Shown: positions 53,521 through 62,122 of the stretch, piece after piece
Layout of the letters: every line of letters begins with the position of its first letter
How positions within the stretch are numbered: the first letter of the stretch is position 1
Origin: GH45 sp046704385
Lineage (GTDB): Bacteria; Bacteroidota; Bacteroidia; Bacteroidales; SZUA-534
Direction: 5' to 3'
DNA length: 64,000 nt
Assembly: GCA_046704385.1 (NCBI GenBank)
Contig: JBJKSB010000050.1
Coordinates: forward strand, 1-64,000
Position numbers and translations under genes: made by a program
The notes under the pieces: model-generated
Seen by the model: the letters and a program-made list of their open reading frames with translations, nothing else
Told to the model about the DNA's origin: nothing
The model's database searches: none

Positions 53521-55737
53521 ATGGTAAAAAGATATTTAACTATACTGGTATTTTTAACAGGATTTTTTTCATTATCGGCGCAAGAAAAATCGGTAAACCT
53601 CGACACGTTACTAAATATGACGTTAGAGGAATTATTAAACGCAAAAGTTACCACGGTATCAAAAACACCTCAAAAGATATCAGAGGCTCCGGCCACAGTT
53701 TATATTATAACTCAGAAACAAATTGAAGACCGTAATTACTCTTGTCTTAAAGACTTACTTGAAGACATTCCTCAAATTGAAATTCAGAGCAAATCGGATG
53801 CTCAAATAACTGATGTTTATACAGTGAATGGAATTGTCGGCAGTGAAAAATTCATTATTATGAAGGATGGCATACGCATCAACTCCATGACCGGAACCTA
53901 TCATACACTCGGCGAAAGTTATACACTGGGTAACACAAAGCAGGTTGAAGTAATTCTTGGTCCTGCTTCATCACTTTATGGGGCCGATGCCTTTACCGGA
54001 ATTATAAATATTATAACAAATAAAGGATCAGAAAATAAAGGATTGATAATAAATTCCTCCTACGGAATTTTTAATACATCAAATAACGAATTGGTTTATA
54101 ATGCCGGAAAAAAGGATTTTTCAATAAGCATTTTAGGAAAATATTATCATTCCGATGAACCCTATTTCCCTGATTATTATCCAAAAGATTACGAATGGTA
54201 TAACGTATACAAAAGCAGAGGTGATGTCTTATTAAATGGCGACACTATCAACACTGGGAGCATAAAACCCTGGGCAACACCCACAAACGCGTATACTTTA
54301 CAATTTAAATTAAACTATAAAAACCTGGAATTTGGCTATTCCCGACTGTTTGAAAGTCATAGCGATGCAATTGCTAATCCTCCGTCAGCAACTATCTATT
54401 CTAAAGAAACTGTTTATGCCGATCATTTGCAAAATGCCTACGTAAAACACAGGTATAATTCCACCGATGATAAGTTACAACTTTATTCTACGCTTTCAGC
54501 ACAGGAATTTAAAGTTTATCCATATTCGCTGTATATAAACCAGTACTCGGGTTTTACAGATGCATACAAATATGAACGCGACAGGGTTTTAAAACTTGAA
54601 GAACAAATCAATTATACTTTTTCTTCGAAATCACAGTTTGTGGGTGGAGCCACTTATGAATACATACAGGCCATTCCCAAAACCAGCGATTTGCCGGTTC
54701 AATACAATGAAAATTTACCGTTCGATGAGCAAAATATTTATTATCCGGGATCAAATGTCATTGATTCAAGTGGGAAGGATTTGACCATTATTCAGGAAAT
54801 ATACAACATAAAGTACTATAATATAGGTACTTATATTCAATACCATTATCACTTTAAGGAAAATTTATTTATGACACTGGGGACCCGGTACGATTATAAT
54901 TCGAGATATAATAGCACCGTAAATCCGCGTATAGGTTTGGTTTACAATACGAATAAATACTTTGTAAAAGTACTTTATGGACATGCTTATCTGGCACCTT
55001 CACCCTATCATGCATACCAACAATTCGGATCGTTTTACCCTGTTACCAATCAAACGGGTGAAATTACCGGGTTGGCAAGTGGTTTTTGGCAACTGGCAAA
55101 CCCGGATCTTCAACCCGAGAAAGTTATCTCATATGCTGTTTCAACATTATATCAAATTTCAAATAAACTGGCTGTTTCAGCAAATCTTTATTATAACGAT
55201 ATTCAAAACCTGATTGAGGTTGAAGGAACCACAGAACATGAATTCAAAGGCGTAACGGTTGGACTCATAAATAAGCCCATTAATGAAGGATATGCTTCAA
55301 GTTATGGCGGGACATTAATGCTTTCGTATAAAGGGTTGTTGGGAAATTCAGTATATGCAGATGGTTTTGCGGCATACTCATATTCCGATGGAAAAATTGA
55401 AGATAAACCGCTTATTGCTTCATCAAAAAATACCATCAAAACAGGCCTTGGAATTCAGTATAAAAAATTTGGGTTCTACACACAATTGACTTACCGATCG
55501 GGAAGTTATACCAGAAATTCTACCCTGGATAATTTAAAAAGTAATGACCCATATACAGTGGTTAAATTATCATCGAAATACCGGATTGCAGAAACAGAAA
55601 AATTCAATACCAGTATATTTTTGAATATCCGCAACCTGTTTAATATCAGGTATTACAACATCGGATATCATGTGTTTGATCTGACTCCACAAGATCCAAT
55701 TCGTGTTGAATTTGGGATAAACCTTGAAATAAAATAA
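53521..55737 (+). CDS. TonB-dependent outer-membrane receptor
   Basis: This 738-aa protein has a signal peptide (1-20, SLSAQ), then LNMTLEELLNAKVTTVSKTPQKISEAPAT leading into the plug (about 45-165). The plug has QIEDRNYSCLKDLLEDIP and LGPASSLYGADAFTGIINI. A 22-strand barrel region ends LEIK. It has no CarboxypepD_reg extension, so it is not a SusC-type receptor. No SusD, TonB or metal-uptake gene is adjacent. Substrate is unknown; vitamin B12, siderophore and metal are all possible. Confidence 0.88.
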   Translation: MVKRYLTILVFLTGFFSLSAQEKSVNLDTLLNMTLEELLNAKVTTVSKTPQKISEAPATVYIITQKQIEDRNYSCLKDLLEDIPQIEIQSKSDAQITDVYTVNGIVGSEKFIIMKDGIRINSMTGTYHTLGESYTLGNTKQVEVILGPASSLYGADAFTGIINIITNKGSENKGLIINSSYGIFNTSNNELVYNAGKKDFSISILGKYYHSDEPYFPDYYPKDYEWYNVYKSRGDVLLNGDTINTGSIKPWATPTNAYTLQFKLNYKNLEFGYSRLFESHSDAIANPPSATIYSKETVYADHLQNAYVKHRYNSTDDKLQLYSTLSAQEFKVYPYSLYINQYSGFTDAYKYERDRVLKLEEQINYTFSSKSQFVGGATYEYIQAIPKTSDLPVQYNENLPFDEQNIYYPGSNVIDSSGKDLTIIQEIYNIKYYNIGTYIQYHYHFKENLFMTLGTRYDYNSRYNSTVNPRIGLVYNTNKYFVKVLYGHAYLAPSPYHAYQQFGSFYPVTNQTGEITGLASGFWQLANPDLQPEKVISYAVSTLYQISNKLAVSANLYYNDIQNLIEVEGTTEHEFKGVTVGLINKPINEGYASSYGGTLMLSYKGLLGNSVYADGFAAYSYSDGKIEDKPLIASSKNTIKTGLGIQYKKFGFYTQLTYRSGSYTRNSTLDNLKSNDPYTVVKLSSKYRIAETEKFNTSIFLNIRNLFNIRYYNIGYHVFDLTPQDPIRVEFGINLEIK

Positions 55738-55814
55738 TCAATTTTCAAAATTGAAACTCCCCGCAGCAATCTGCCCATCGTAAAACTTTTGCAGTCGGGG
55801 CTAACTAGAAGTAC

Positions 55815-55905
55815 GTTCATAAAGTTTCGTTTAAATACTCATCGGATGACTTATTTATAAACCAGCAACTTAGTCATCCGATGAGTCTAATGTTACTTAA
55901 TGAAC
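55815..55905 (+). repeat. TCATCCGATGA palindromic element, copy D (type copy)
   Basis: Perfect 14-bp arms ACTCATCGGATGAC (55837-55850) and GTCATCCGATGAGT (55873-55886) are separated by 22 bases reading TTATTTATAAACCAGCAACT plus TA. The outer flanks GTTCATAAAG and CTTAATGAAC are themselves roughly inverted. It lies in the convergent gap between the TonB receptor and the basic protein. Confidence 0.8.
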
Positions 55906-55944
55906 CTGATACTAGGAATCTTCGATCCTAATATTTTTTTTAAC

Positions 55945-56658
55945 TTATTTTTTAGCTTTTTTAAGTTTCTTTTTATTGATTTTCAGTTTTTTAACTGCTT
56001 TTTTAAGCTTACCTTTCAAGTTATTCATCCTTTTCTTTCCAATGTTTTTCTTTTTAGATTTTTTAATTTCTTTTTCTAGTTTTTCAACTTTCGATTCTGA
56101 TTTTTTTACTTTTTTCTTTTCCTTTTTCATAACAATTTTCTCCTTTTTAGCCGTTGTACTCTTATCAGAACTATCTGGCTTTTTCGTTACTATTTTATTC
56201 TTTATTTTTTTATCAGCTTGATTTTTTACCGTTGGTTTAATATCCATTGAATCTGTTTTTGAAGGAATAAATTCCACAGGTTTGGTATTAACTTCCCGTT
56301 TTTTTATTAAGCCATCAGGTTTTGAATTCATTGCAATAGTTGCATCTGCAACTGGGCTGGTTTTTGCTTTTGCCTGTACCGTTCTTCGTGTTGAAGGTTT
56401 TCTTGTACTGCTGACAGCAGAAGTTTTTTGGGCTGTAGTTGTTCTTTTTGCTGTACTGGTTGTTGTTCTTCTTCCGGTAGTAGTCTTTTTTGCAGTTCCT
56501 GTACCTGAACTTGTTTTGGCAGAAATTTTTGTTGTAGTTGATCGCGAAGTTCTCCTTCTTACAGTTTTAGTTGGTGCTGTAACTATTTTACTCTTTGGGT
56601 TCTCAATTTGATTTTCCTTTTGAGGGGTTTCCGGGCTATTTATTCCAGACTCATTCAT
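55945..56658 (-). CDS. histone-H1-like basic low-complexity protein
   Basis: This 237-aa protein has no clear globular domain. Residues 30-100 are Thr/Ser/Arg/Lys-rich (TAKKTTTGRRTTTSTAKRT). The C-terminal 100 residues are dominated by Lys (KKEKKKVKKSESK, and a final KKLKINKKKLKKAKK). This composition resembles bacterial H1-like DNA-binding proteins such as HctB/Hc1 or AlgR3-type tails, but similarity here may be only compositional. No signal peptide is present. It lies 142 bp downstream of the GH140-like gene. A nucleoid or RNA-binding role is a guess from charge. Confidence 0.6.
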   Translation of the reverse strand: MNESGINSPETPQKENQIENPKSKIVTAPTKTVRRRTSRSTTTKISAKTSSGTGTAKKTTTGRRTTTSTAKRTTTAQKTSAVSSTRKPSTRRTVQAKAKTSPVADATIAMNSKPDGLIKKREVNTKPVEFIPSKTDSMDIKPTVKNQADKKIKNKIVTKKPDSSDKSTTAKKEKIVMKKEKKKVKKSESKVEKLEKEIKKSKKKNIGKKRMNNLKGKLKKAVKKLKINKKKLKKAKK

Positions 56659-56800
56659 AGTTATTAATATTAGGTGAATACTTTACTTAAAATTAACGTA
56701 AAATCAGGTGGAAGTCAAGTTTTATTACAAACTAATCACAACAAGTTAAAATAAATAACCACATGAAATTATTTACATTATCGAAATCATATCAAATTTT

Positions 56801-58675
56801 TTAATCAACAACTTTAATCTTCAAAGCCCAATCCCGTTTTGAAACATTTTCATTTGAAGGAAATTTGCCAATAATAAGTTCACCGCTATTAGTTGCCCTT
56901 ACCGAATTAGTTTCATTCAACCACTCTCCTTTTATAGGATCGAACCAATACATATTATAAGTCTTGCTGGCAATTAAACCTGTAATTACCGGAACTTCAG
57001 CTTTATTCTCAAAATAAACAAACGCTAAATTTCTGTTGGCAGATAATAACATGTACGACCAGCCATCCAATCCATTCTCTTTCGAATTTATGGCTTTACA
57101 GGGTTGAATCAATTCCCTTTTGGGACTGCAATTTTGATAAGCATTTCCTTCAGACAAAATAAATTTTCCAAGGTAAGGCAACTGTGAGCCGGCTGAATAA
57201 TTCAATCCTTCCCAGATATAAGGACGGTCACCTTTATTTTTAGGTTCACCGATAGTGTTTCCATCGTAAGCACCTGTGCCATAAAGGTGCCCTGCCAATC
57301 CGCCCGAAAGAACACTTCCCCACATTTGCGTTCGGCCAAAATAATTATCCCTTTCAGAACCCGGTTTAGCCATTTCACCCGCAACATTATTGTGAAACGG
57401 ATGATTCCATCCCGGATAATAAGCTTCAAGGTTCGCTTCCGGATAAGGAGGTTCCAGTTTAAAAATTTCTTCAAGCATAGGATAAAATCCATGATTTCGT
57501 GGAAAATTTCCCACCGAATGCATGGTCAGCCAGGGCGCAATTGAGCCATGACCAAACTGGTAATAAGTAGAACTGTCAATGAGCGTGGTGTATGGTTGCT
57601 GGTAAGGTAATCCTCCGTACTTTTTATAATGATAGGTCAGCGCTTCATTAAATTCATTGGCCGATAAACTAAATACTTTGGGTATATAATCCAGGTGTAT
57701 GCCACTGAAAATAATATTAAAAGCCCCGTAACGGGCAATCATATACTCTACGTATCTGGAATAGGATTCCGGCCAGTCAAAGTATTTCTTCCACGAGGGT
57801 CCATGATCGCGGCGAACCGTTTCAAGGAAAACTATAAAACCCTGGTTGTTCAGGTATTCTACTTTTTTATCAAGACTTTTGAAATACTCAGGATTAATGC
57901 TATCAAAGTTGGCAATAACATCTGATTTATCCCATTTAAAAAAAGGCATATTCCCCTTTTCATCGTTCATATCTTTTGCCGTGTTCATCCCGTTCTTTTC
58001 CCAGGCCTGCCTTACTGCCACTGAATCGGCATTAATATATTGCGCCGGGTAATTATCCACTTTCCAGTTTGGATAAGCGGCTATCATGGCAATGGTATTA
58101 AAACCCTGCTTTTTACGATATTGGACAGCTTCTTCAAGGCTGATACCTTCGGTTGGAAAATAATTCGTATCCGGAGTAATTCCCTTTAACGGGAACCGCC
58201 AGGTTGAAGCCGACCACCAGGTGTCTCCCAGCAGAAAAAAGGGCGTTCCATCAGCATATTCCAGCGCCCTGCCATTTGGCGTTGACCGGATAAAACCATG
58301 TCGGTTGGGATTCTGTAAAATTTCTTTTTCATTCCAGGCTGTAGCTTCAAATTTTCCTTCTTTACCGTTTAAACCCTTATCATTAACATTTGAAAACGAT
58401 TTCCATGACCACTGCCCAGGAGAAGTGGCTGCAAGCCGAAAAATAAATTTATTTTCCCCATCCCAAAAACCATAAATTTTCTTGTTAAAATCGGGTCCCG
58501 ATAATTCAACCCAGCATTCTACTTCTTTGTAAGGATTTTTATAAATATTAGCAGCATCCAGCTGTATTTCTTTTATTTCATAAACATGAACCTTTTCAGG
58601 TTTCTGACGATTACAGCCATTTACTAAAAAGCCGATTGAGACAGCAATTACAAGAAATTGAAAAATTTTAATCAT
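56801..58675 (-). CDS. GH140/apiosidase-like lipoprotein (DUF5060-DUF4038)
   Basis: This 624-aa protein has a lipobox (LVNGC, C21). A DUF5060 domain (about 35-125: YKEVECWVELSGPDF, LAATSPGQWSWKSF) is followed by a DUF4038 TIM-barrel (about 130-520: GTPFFLLGDTWWSASTW, GFNTIAMIAAYPNW), as in apiosidases that act on rhamnogalacturonan II. A C-terminal beta domain (about 540-624: YNMYWFDPIKGEWLNE) resembles the collagen-binding-like domain that often follows DUF4038. The catalytic Asp pair cannot be pinned by eye. No SusCD pair or other pectin gene is nearby, so the substrate is uncertain. Confidence 0.83.
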   Translation of the reverse strand: MIKIFQFLVIAVSIGFLVNGCNRQKPEKVHVYEIKEIQLDAANIYKNPYKEVECWVELSGPDFNKKIYGFWDGENKFIFRLAATSPGQWSWKSFSNVNDKGLNGKEGKFEATAWNEKEILQNPNRHGFIRSTPNGRALEYADGTPFFLLGDTWWSASTWRFPLKGITPDTNYFPTEGISLEEAVQYRKKQGFNTIAMIAAYPNWKVDNYPAQYINADSVAVRQAWEKNGMNTAKDMNDEKGNMPFFKWDKSDVIANFDSINPEYFKSLDKKVEYLNNQGFIVFLETVRRDHGPSWKKYFDWPESYSRYVEYMIARYGAFNIIFSGIHLDYIPKVFSLSANEFNEALTYHYKKYGGLPYQQPYTTLIDSSTYYQFGHGSIAPWLTMHSVGNFPRNHGFYPMLEEIFKLEPPYPEANLEAYYPGWNHPFHNNVAGEMAKPGSERDNYFGRTQMWGSVLSGGLAGHLYGTGAYDGNTIGEPKNKGDRPYIWEGLNYSAGSQLPYLGKFILSEGNAYQNCSPKRELIQPCKAINSKENGLDGWSYMLLSANRNLAFVYFENKAEVPVITGLIASKTYNMYWFDPIKGEWLNETNSVRATNSGELIIGKFPSNENVSKRDWALKIKVVD

Positions 58676-58744
58676 TACGATTTAATATATATAAATATCA
58701 AATTTATCAATTTCCAGCTCATTTTTTAAAATTCCAGCTATAAC

Positions 58745-58811
58745 AAAAAAAAGGAAAGGCAGAACCACTTTCAAACTCCTCCTACTCAACTAGTTAGCGG
58801 TTTTGCCTTCC
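58745..58811 (-). terminator. rho-independent terminator after the STN/CpD gene
   Basis: On the minus strand GGAAGGCAAAACC (from 58811 down to 58799) pairs with GGTTCTGCCTTTCC (58766 down to 58753) with one or two mismatches, followed by eight T's (58752-58745). It separates the sigma-FecR operon from the GH140-like gene. Confidence 0.7.
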
Positions 58812-58939
58812 TCCCCACAAAATTAACCTATAGTAAACTTACACAACAATTAATACCTATGATTTATTAATTGCTCTATTATAACATAAGGGGGTTCAAA
58901 ATTGTTCCGGAAAAATGAATATTTTTCATTAAAAAAATA

Positions 58940-60481
58940 TCAGGGTTCATTTTGTCCCTGCTCCAGGACATCAAAACCTGATTTTTTGAAAGCTTCAAGT
59001 ATATCTTCCTCCGGGGTAATGGTGATATCGTTAACCCAGAAATTGTTGTCGTAATTATAATCAATATCTGAAAAAATGGTATGGGTTTGAAATAAATCCT
59101 TTCGTAAAGGTTTCCTTACATCTACCGTATCAATCTTTGAATATACCATTTCCATCATGGTTGAATACTCATCGGAAAACAGTTTTCCTTTACCTTTAAC
59201 TTTAAGTGTTAGCTCGCCTCTTACATGTCGTACATAGTACCGGCCATTCCAGTTATCATATTTGACCAGATACATCGTGCTAACCGGCTTTATATGCAAA
59301 TGTCTGCTTTTTTTAATAACAAAAAGGTTAGTGCTTTTTCGCAATTTTTCGCTTGAAAAAGCAAACTTTGCACCCACATAAGCACAATTTTTTACCGATA
59401 TATAAACCGATCCTTCAAAAAGCGCCTCCTGGATATAGTCTTTTTGTTTAAAATCGATCACATAAACCAGTTCGTCCTCCCAAACCATTATATCGCTTAA
59501 TGAATAATTGTAATTCTGTTCACCTTCTTCCGTCAGGAAATCGGGTAGCTGATGAACCAGATCAAGCTGAAAACAGGTTTCCATACCTCCTCTTAACTTC
59601 ACCATCAGGGTATCAGTTAGTTGCAAATTGGTAAATTTTCTGCTCTTTATAAGTTGTACTCTATCATTAGGACTACCCAACAAAAAGGAAGGTTTATATC
59701 CGTCAATCAGGGCTTCGGAATAAACCAAGTAACGTGAATTCCGTTTTACCGCCTCACGATAAAAAGCTTCATAATTATAGGCTTTATTATAGTAATTTTC
59801 GCTCATTAAATCGCGCGCTTTTTTCAACAGAATTTCGGGCTCCATGTTGCGTATAATAATTTCTTGCAGCGATACCATAGCCGGTTGAAGCAATATATCC
59901 TGCTGATTCTTTATAGCCGCCACAGGTAATTCTCTGGTTGAATATCCCATATAGGAAAACAACAACGTATCCGTTTTAAACCTCTCAGGAATTTTAAGTG
60001 TGAATTCACCTGATTCATTGGTAATTGCCCCAAACGATGAATTCTTAATGGCTATAGTAGCAAAAGGCAAGGGTTCACCTGAACCGGCATCTGCTACCTT
60101 GCATTTTACGATTACCGATTGATTCAATTCCTTTAGGTTTGGATGACCTTCATTGGTAATGGTATGAATAACAACCTGATTGTTAATTAACTCATAGATA
60201 AAATTGGGATTCTGCAGCAAAGTATCAAGCGCCTTATTTAGCGGTACATTACTCAAAGAAATGGTTACAGGTAAACTCCCGTCTATCTGATCAGCATTAT
60301 ATGTAAAGTAGCATTGGGTTTGTTTCGATAACTGATCTAAAATATTGTCGAGAGGTTTGTTCTGGACATTTAGGGAAATCTTTTTATGGAGTAAATCAGC
60401 TCCTGTAAATTCTTTGCCCTGCGATAAGGCAGAATTTATTATAAAAAAAAGCCATAGAATGAAAAAGATTTTTCTTAGCAA
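58940..60481 (-). CDS. STN plus CarboxypepD_reg protein without TonB barrel
   Basis: This 513-aa protein has a signal peptide (1-20, LSQ). A secretin/TonB N-terminal (STN) domain (about 32-110: ISLNVQNKPLDNILDQLSKQ, VTISLSNVPLNKALDTLL) and a CarboxypepD_reg-like domain (about 123-205: GEPLPFATIAIKNSSFGAI, TLLFSYMGY) follow. The C-terminal 300 residues resemble the protein at 62123-63415 (shared FKQKDY/FKQKSY, YLVKYDNWNG/YLVKYTQKDG, LFS-YSTM-EM). No plug or barrel is present. The start is TTG at 60481, since no ATG precedes the signal peptide, and it follows fecR by 22 bp. STN domains of receptors engage FecR. A signal-transmitting, non-transporting role is therefore plausible. Confidence 0.75.
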   Translation of the reverse strand: MLRKIFFILWLFFIINSALSQGKEFTGADLLHKKISLNVQNKPLDNILDQLSKQTQCYFTYNADQIDGSLPVTISLSNVPLNKALDTLLQNPNFIYELINNQVVIHTITNEGHPNLKELNQSVIVKCKVADAGSGEPLPFATIAIKNSSFGAITNESGEFTLKIPERFKTDTLLFSYMGYSTRELPVAAIKNQQDILLQPAMVSLQEIIIRNMEPEILLKKARDLMSENYYNKAYNYEAFYREAVKRNSRYLVYSEALIDGYKPSFLLGSPNDRVQLIKSRKFTNLQLTDTLMVKLRGGMETCFQLDLVHQLPDFLTEEGEQNYNYSLSDIMVWEDELVYVIDFKQKDYIQEALFEGSVYISVKNCAYVGAKFAFSSEKLRKSTNLFVIKKSRHLHIKPVSTMYLVKYDNWNGRYYVRHVRGELTLKVKGKGKLFSDEYSTMMEMVYSKIDTVDVRKPLRKDLFQTHTIFSDIDYNYDNNFWVNDITITPEEDILEAFKKSGFDVLEQGQNEP

Positions 60482-60503
60482 ATCGCCTAAAATTATGAGT
60501 TTA

Positions 60504-61472
60504 TTAATTTGAAGCTAAGATATACTTTTTTCCATCTTTTTCGACGGTAAGGTTAAAAGGTAGCGCAATACTATGTAAAACATCCTCCAGACTATCGTTA
60601 TCAAAAGTGGTAGTAATTCGTTTATTCCCAACCGATGGATCAGTCAGTTCAATTGAACAATGATAGGTTTTTTCAATATCTGAAATTACATTCGACAAGG
60701 GTAATGCTTTAAATACCAGTTTCTGATCCTTCCAACTCGAATAGTTTTCGTTAACATTTACGGTTTTAACGATGGGTGCACTATTACCCACTACGGCCTG
60801 GTCGCCGGGTTCAAGAAATACATGTTCGGTAGCAGGTGAATTGGTGTAAACTTCCACTTTACCTGTTCTCACAACCACTTCAACCTTTTCATTCAGACTA
60901 TTGATATTAAATGATGTTCCTACTACTCTGATAAAAGTATTCCCAGTATGCACCACAAAAGGTTTTGTTTTATCTTTTGCCACCTCAAAAAAAGCTTCAC
61001 CTACAAGGTTGATATCTCTTTTTGACTCACCAAAATTTTCATTATAATTGATTTCAGCTCCGGAATTCAGATAAACTCGTGATCCGTCAGGTAACAAAAT
61101 TTCTTTGGCTGCCAACCCCTCATTTGAGAACCGGAATATCATTGATGAACCGACATTAAATAATAAATAACCGCCAATTCCCAATAATATTACTACACTT
61201 GCTGCAATGGCTATTAACCGGCTTTTATTCATTCTTAAAATCCTGGTGTTTAACTCTTTATCATCCCGGGCAATTTTATCATATAATTTATCCCAGGCTT
61301 TATCCGTATCAAATTGCTCTATCTCTTGCATTTCCTCTAATATTTTCCAGGTTTCTTTATAATCATTAAATTCATCAACCTCATTGGCTGAAACTGTATT
61401 GCTGTATTTTTCATCTCCGTTTGCCAGCCATCCGGCCCACATTTCAATCCTGTTTACCTCTTTGCTTTTCAT
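60504..61472 (-). CDS. FecR-type anti-sigma factor
   Basis: This 322-aa protein regulates the adjacent ECF sigma factor. The cytoplasmic N-terminus (1-80) includes MWAGWLANGDEKY. One TM helix lies at 86-105. A periplasmic FecR domain follows (about 120-225: EILLPDGSRVYLNSGAEINY, GEAFFEVAKDKTKPFVVHTG). The DUF4974 C-terminal domain (about 250-318: LVFKALPLSNVISDIEKTY) is STN-like. It starts 6 bp after the sigma gene and precedes the STN/CpD gene. Length and domain order are standard for Bacteroidota FecR. Confidence 0.93.
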   Translation of the reverse strand: MKSKEVNRIEMWAGWLANGDEKYSNTVSANEVDEFNDYKETWKILEEMQEIEQFDTDKAWDKLYDKIARDDKELNTRILRMNKSRLIAIAASVVILLGIGGYLLFNVGSSMIFRFSNEGLAAKEILLPDGSRVYLNSGAEINYNENFGESKRDINLVGEAFFEVAKDKTKPFVVHTGNTFIRVVGTSFNINSLNEKVEVVVRTGKVEVYTNSPATEHVFLEPGDQAVVGNSAPIVKTVNVNENYSSWKDQKLVFKALPLSNVISDIEKTYHCSIELTDPSVGNKRITTTFDNDSLEDVLHSIALPFNLTVEKDGKKYILASN

Positions 61473-61478
61473 TTCAGT

Positions 61479-62027
61479 TTAATCTATGGTTTGATATTCA
61501 GCCAGGCTGTTTTTAAAAGCTTTTAAAGCCTTTCCCATATTAGCTTCAACAGTTTTTATCGAAATTGATAGTTTTTCGGCTATCTCGTTATACTTCAATC
61601 CATACTTCCGGCTAAGCTGAAAAATCTCTCTGCATCGTTCAGGAAGTTGATTCAATGTTTTCCTGTAAAGTGCATAAATTTCACCCGTATGCAACCCTTC
61701 CTCAGGGTTGTAATAAGCAGAATTATGATATACAGCCGATTGCGCATAATTATTTACCACGTTCTGGTGTTCAAAATAGTGCATACACTTATTGTAAACC
61801 GATTTATATAAATACGACTTTATAGAAACGTTGATAATTAACGACTCCCGCTTTTTCCAAAAAGTATAGAACACATCCTGAACTATTTCCTCAGCCTGAT
61901 CAGGATCTTTAAGTATTTTTAAGGCGTAACCGCAAAGCGCCGGATAAAGTGATCGGAATAATTTTTCAAAAACTTTTATATCGGAGTTTTTAATAGCTTT
62001 TGCGATATTTATGTCAGAATCCGTCAT
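61479..62027 (-). CDS. ECF-type RNA polymerase sigma factor
   Basis: This 182-aa protein has sigma-70 region 2 (FRSLYPALCGYALKIL, then EEIVQDVFYTFWKKRE) and region 4 (LPERCREIFQLSRKYGLKY, then IAEKLSISIKTVEANMGKAL). ATG at 62027 is used rather than the TTG just before it. It belongs to the FecI-like ECF group used with FecR in Bacteroidota. It starts a sigma-FecR-STN/CpD operon and lies 96 bp downstream of the paralogous CpD gene. Confidence 0.93.
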   Translation of the reverse strand: MTDSDINIAKAIKNSDIKVFEKLFRSLYPALCGYALKILKDPDQAEEIVQDVFYTFWKKRESLIINVSIKSYLYKSVYNKCMHYFEHQNVVNNYAQSAVYHNSAYYNPEEGLHTGEIYALYRKTLNQLPERCREIFQLSRKYGLKYNEIAEKLSISIKTVEANMGKALKAFKNSLAEYQTID

Positions 62028-62122
62028 CAAATCAATTCATTGTAATAAAGTTAGTTTCATTTTTTTTGAAAACAAAGCACCGGCACAAAAGAGTGCCAGT
62101 GCCATGAATCTAAAATTATGAA

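Noticed and set aside
56282..56611. A hydrophobic 109-aa open frame on the + strand
   Set aside because: It is the complement of a Thr/Lys-rich low-complexity gene, which always yields Val/Phe-rich frames.
53521..58675. Polysaccharide utilisation locus joining the TonB receptor and the GH140-like enzyme
   Set aside because: The two genes are on opposite strands, are separated by the basic protein, and lack SusD and a CpD-type SusC.
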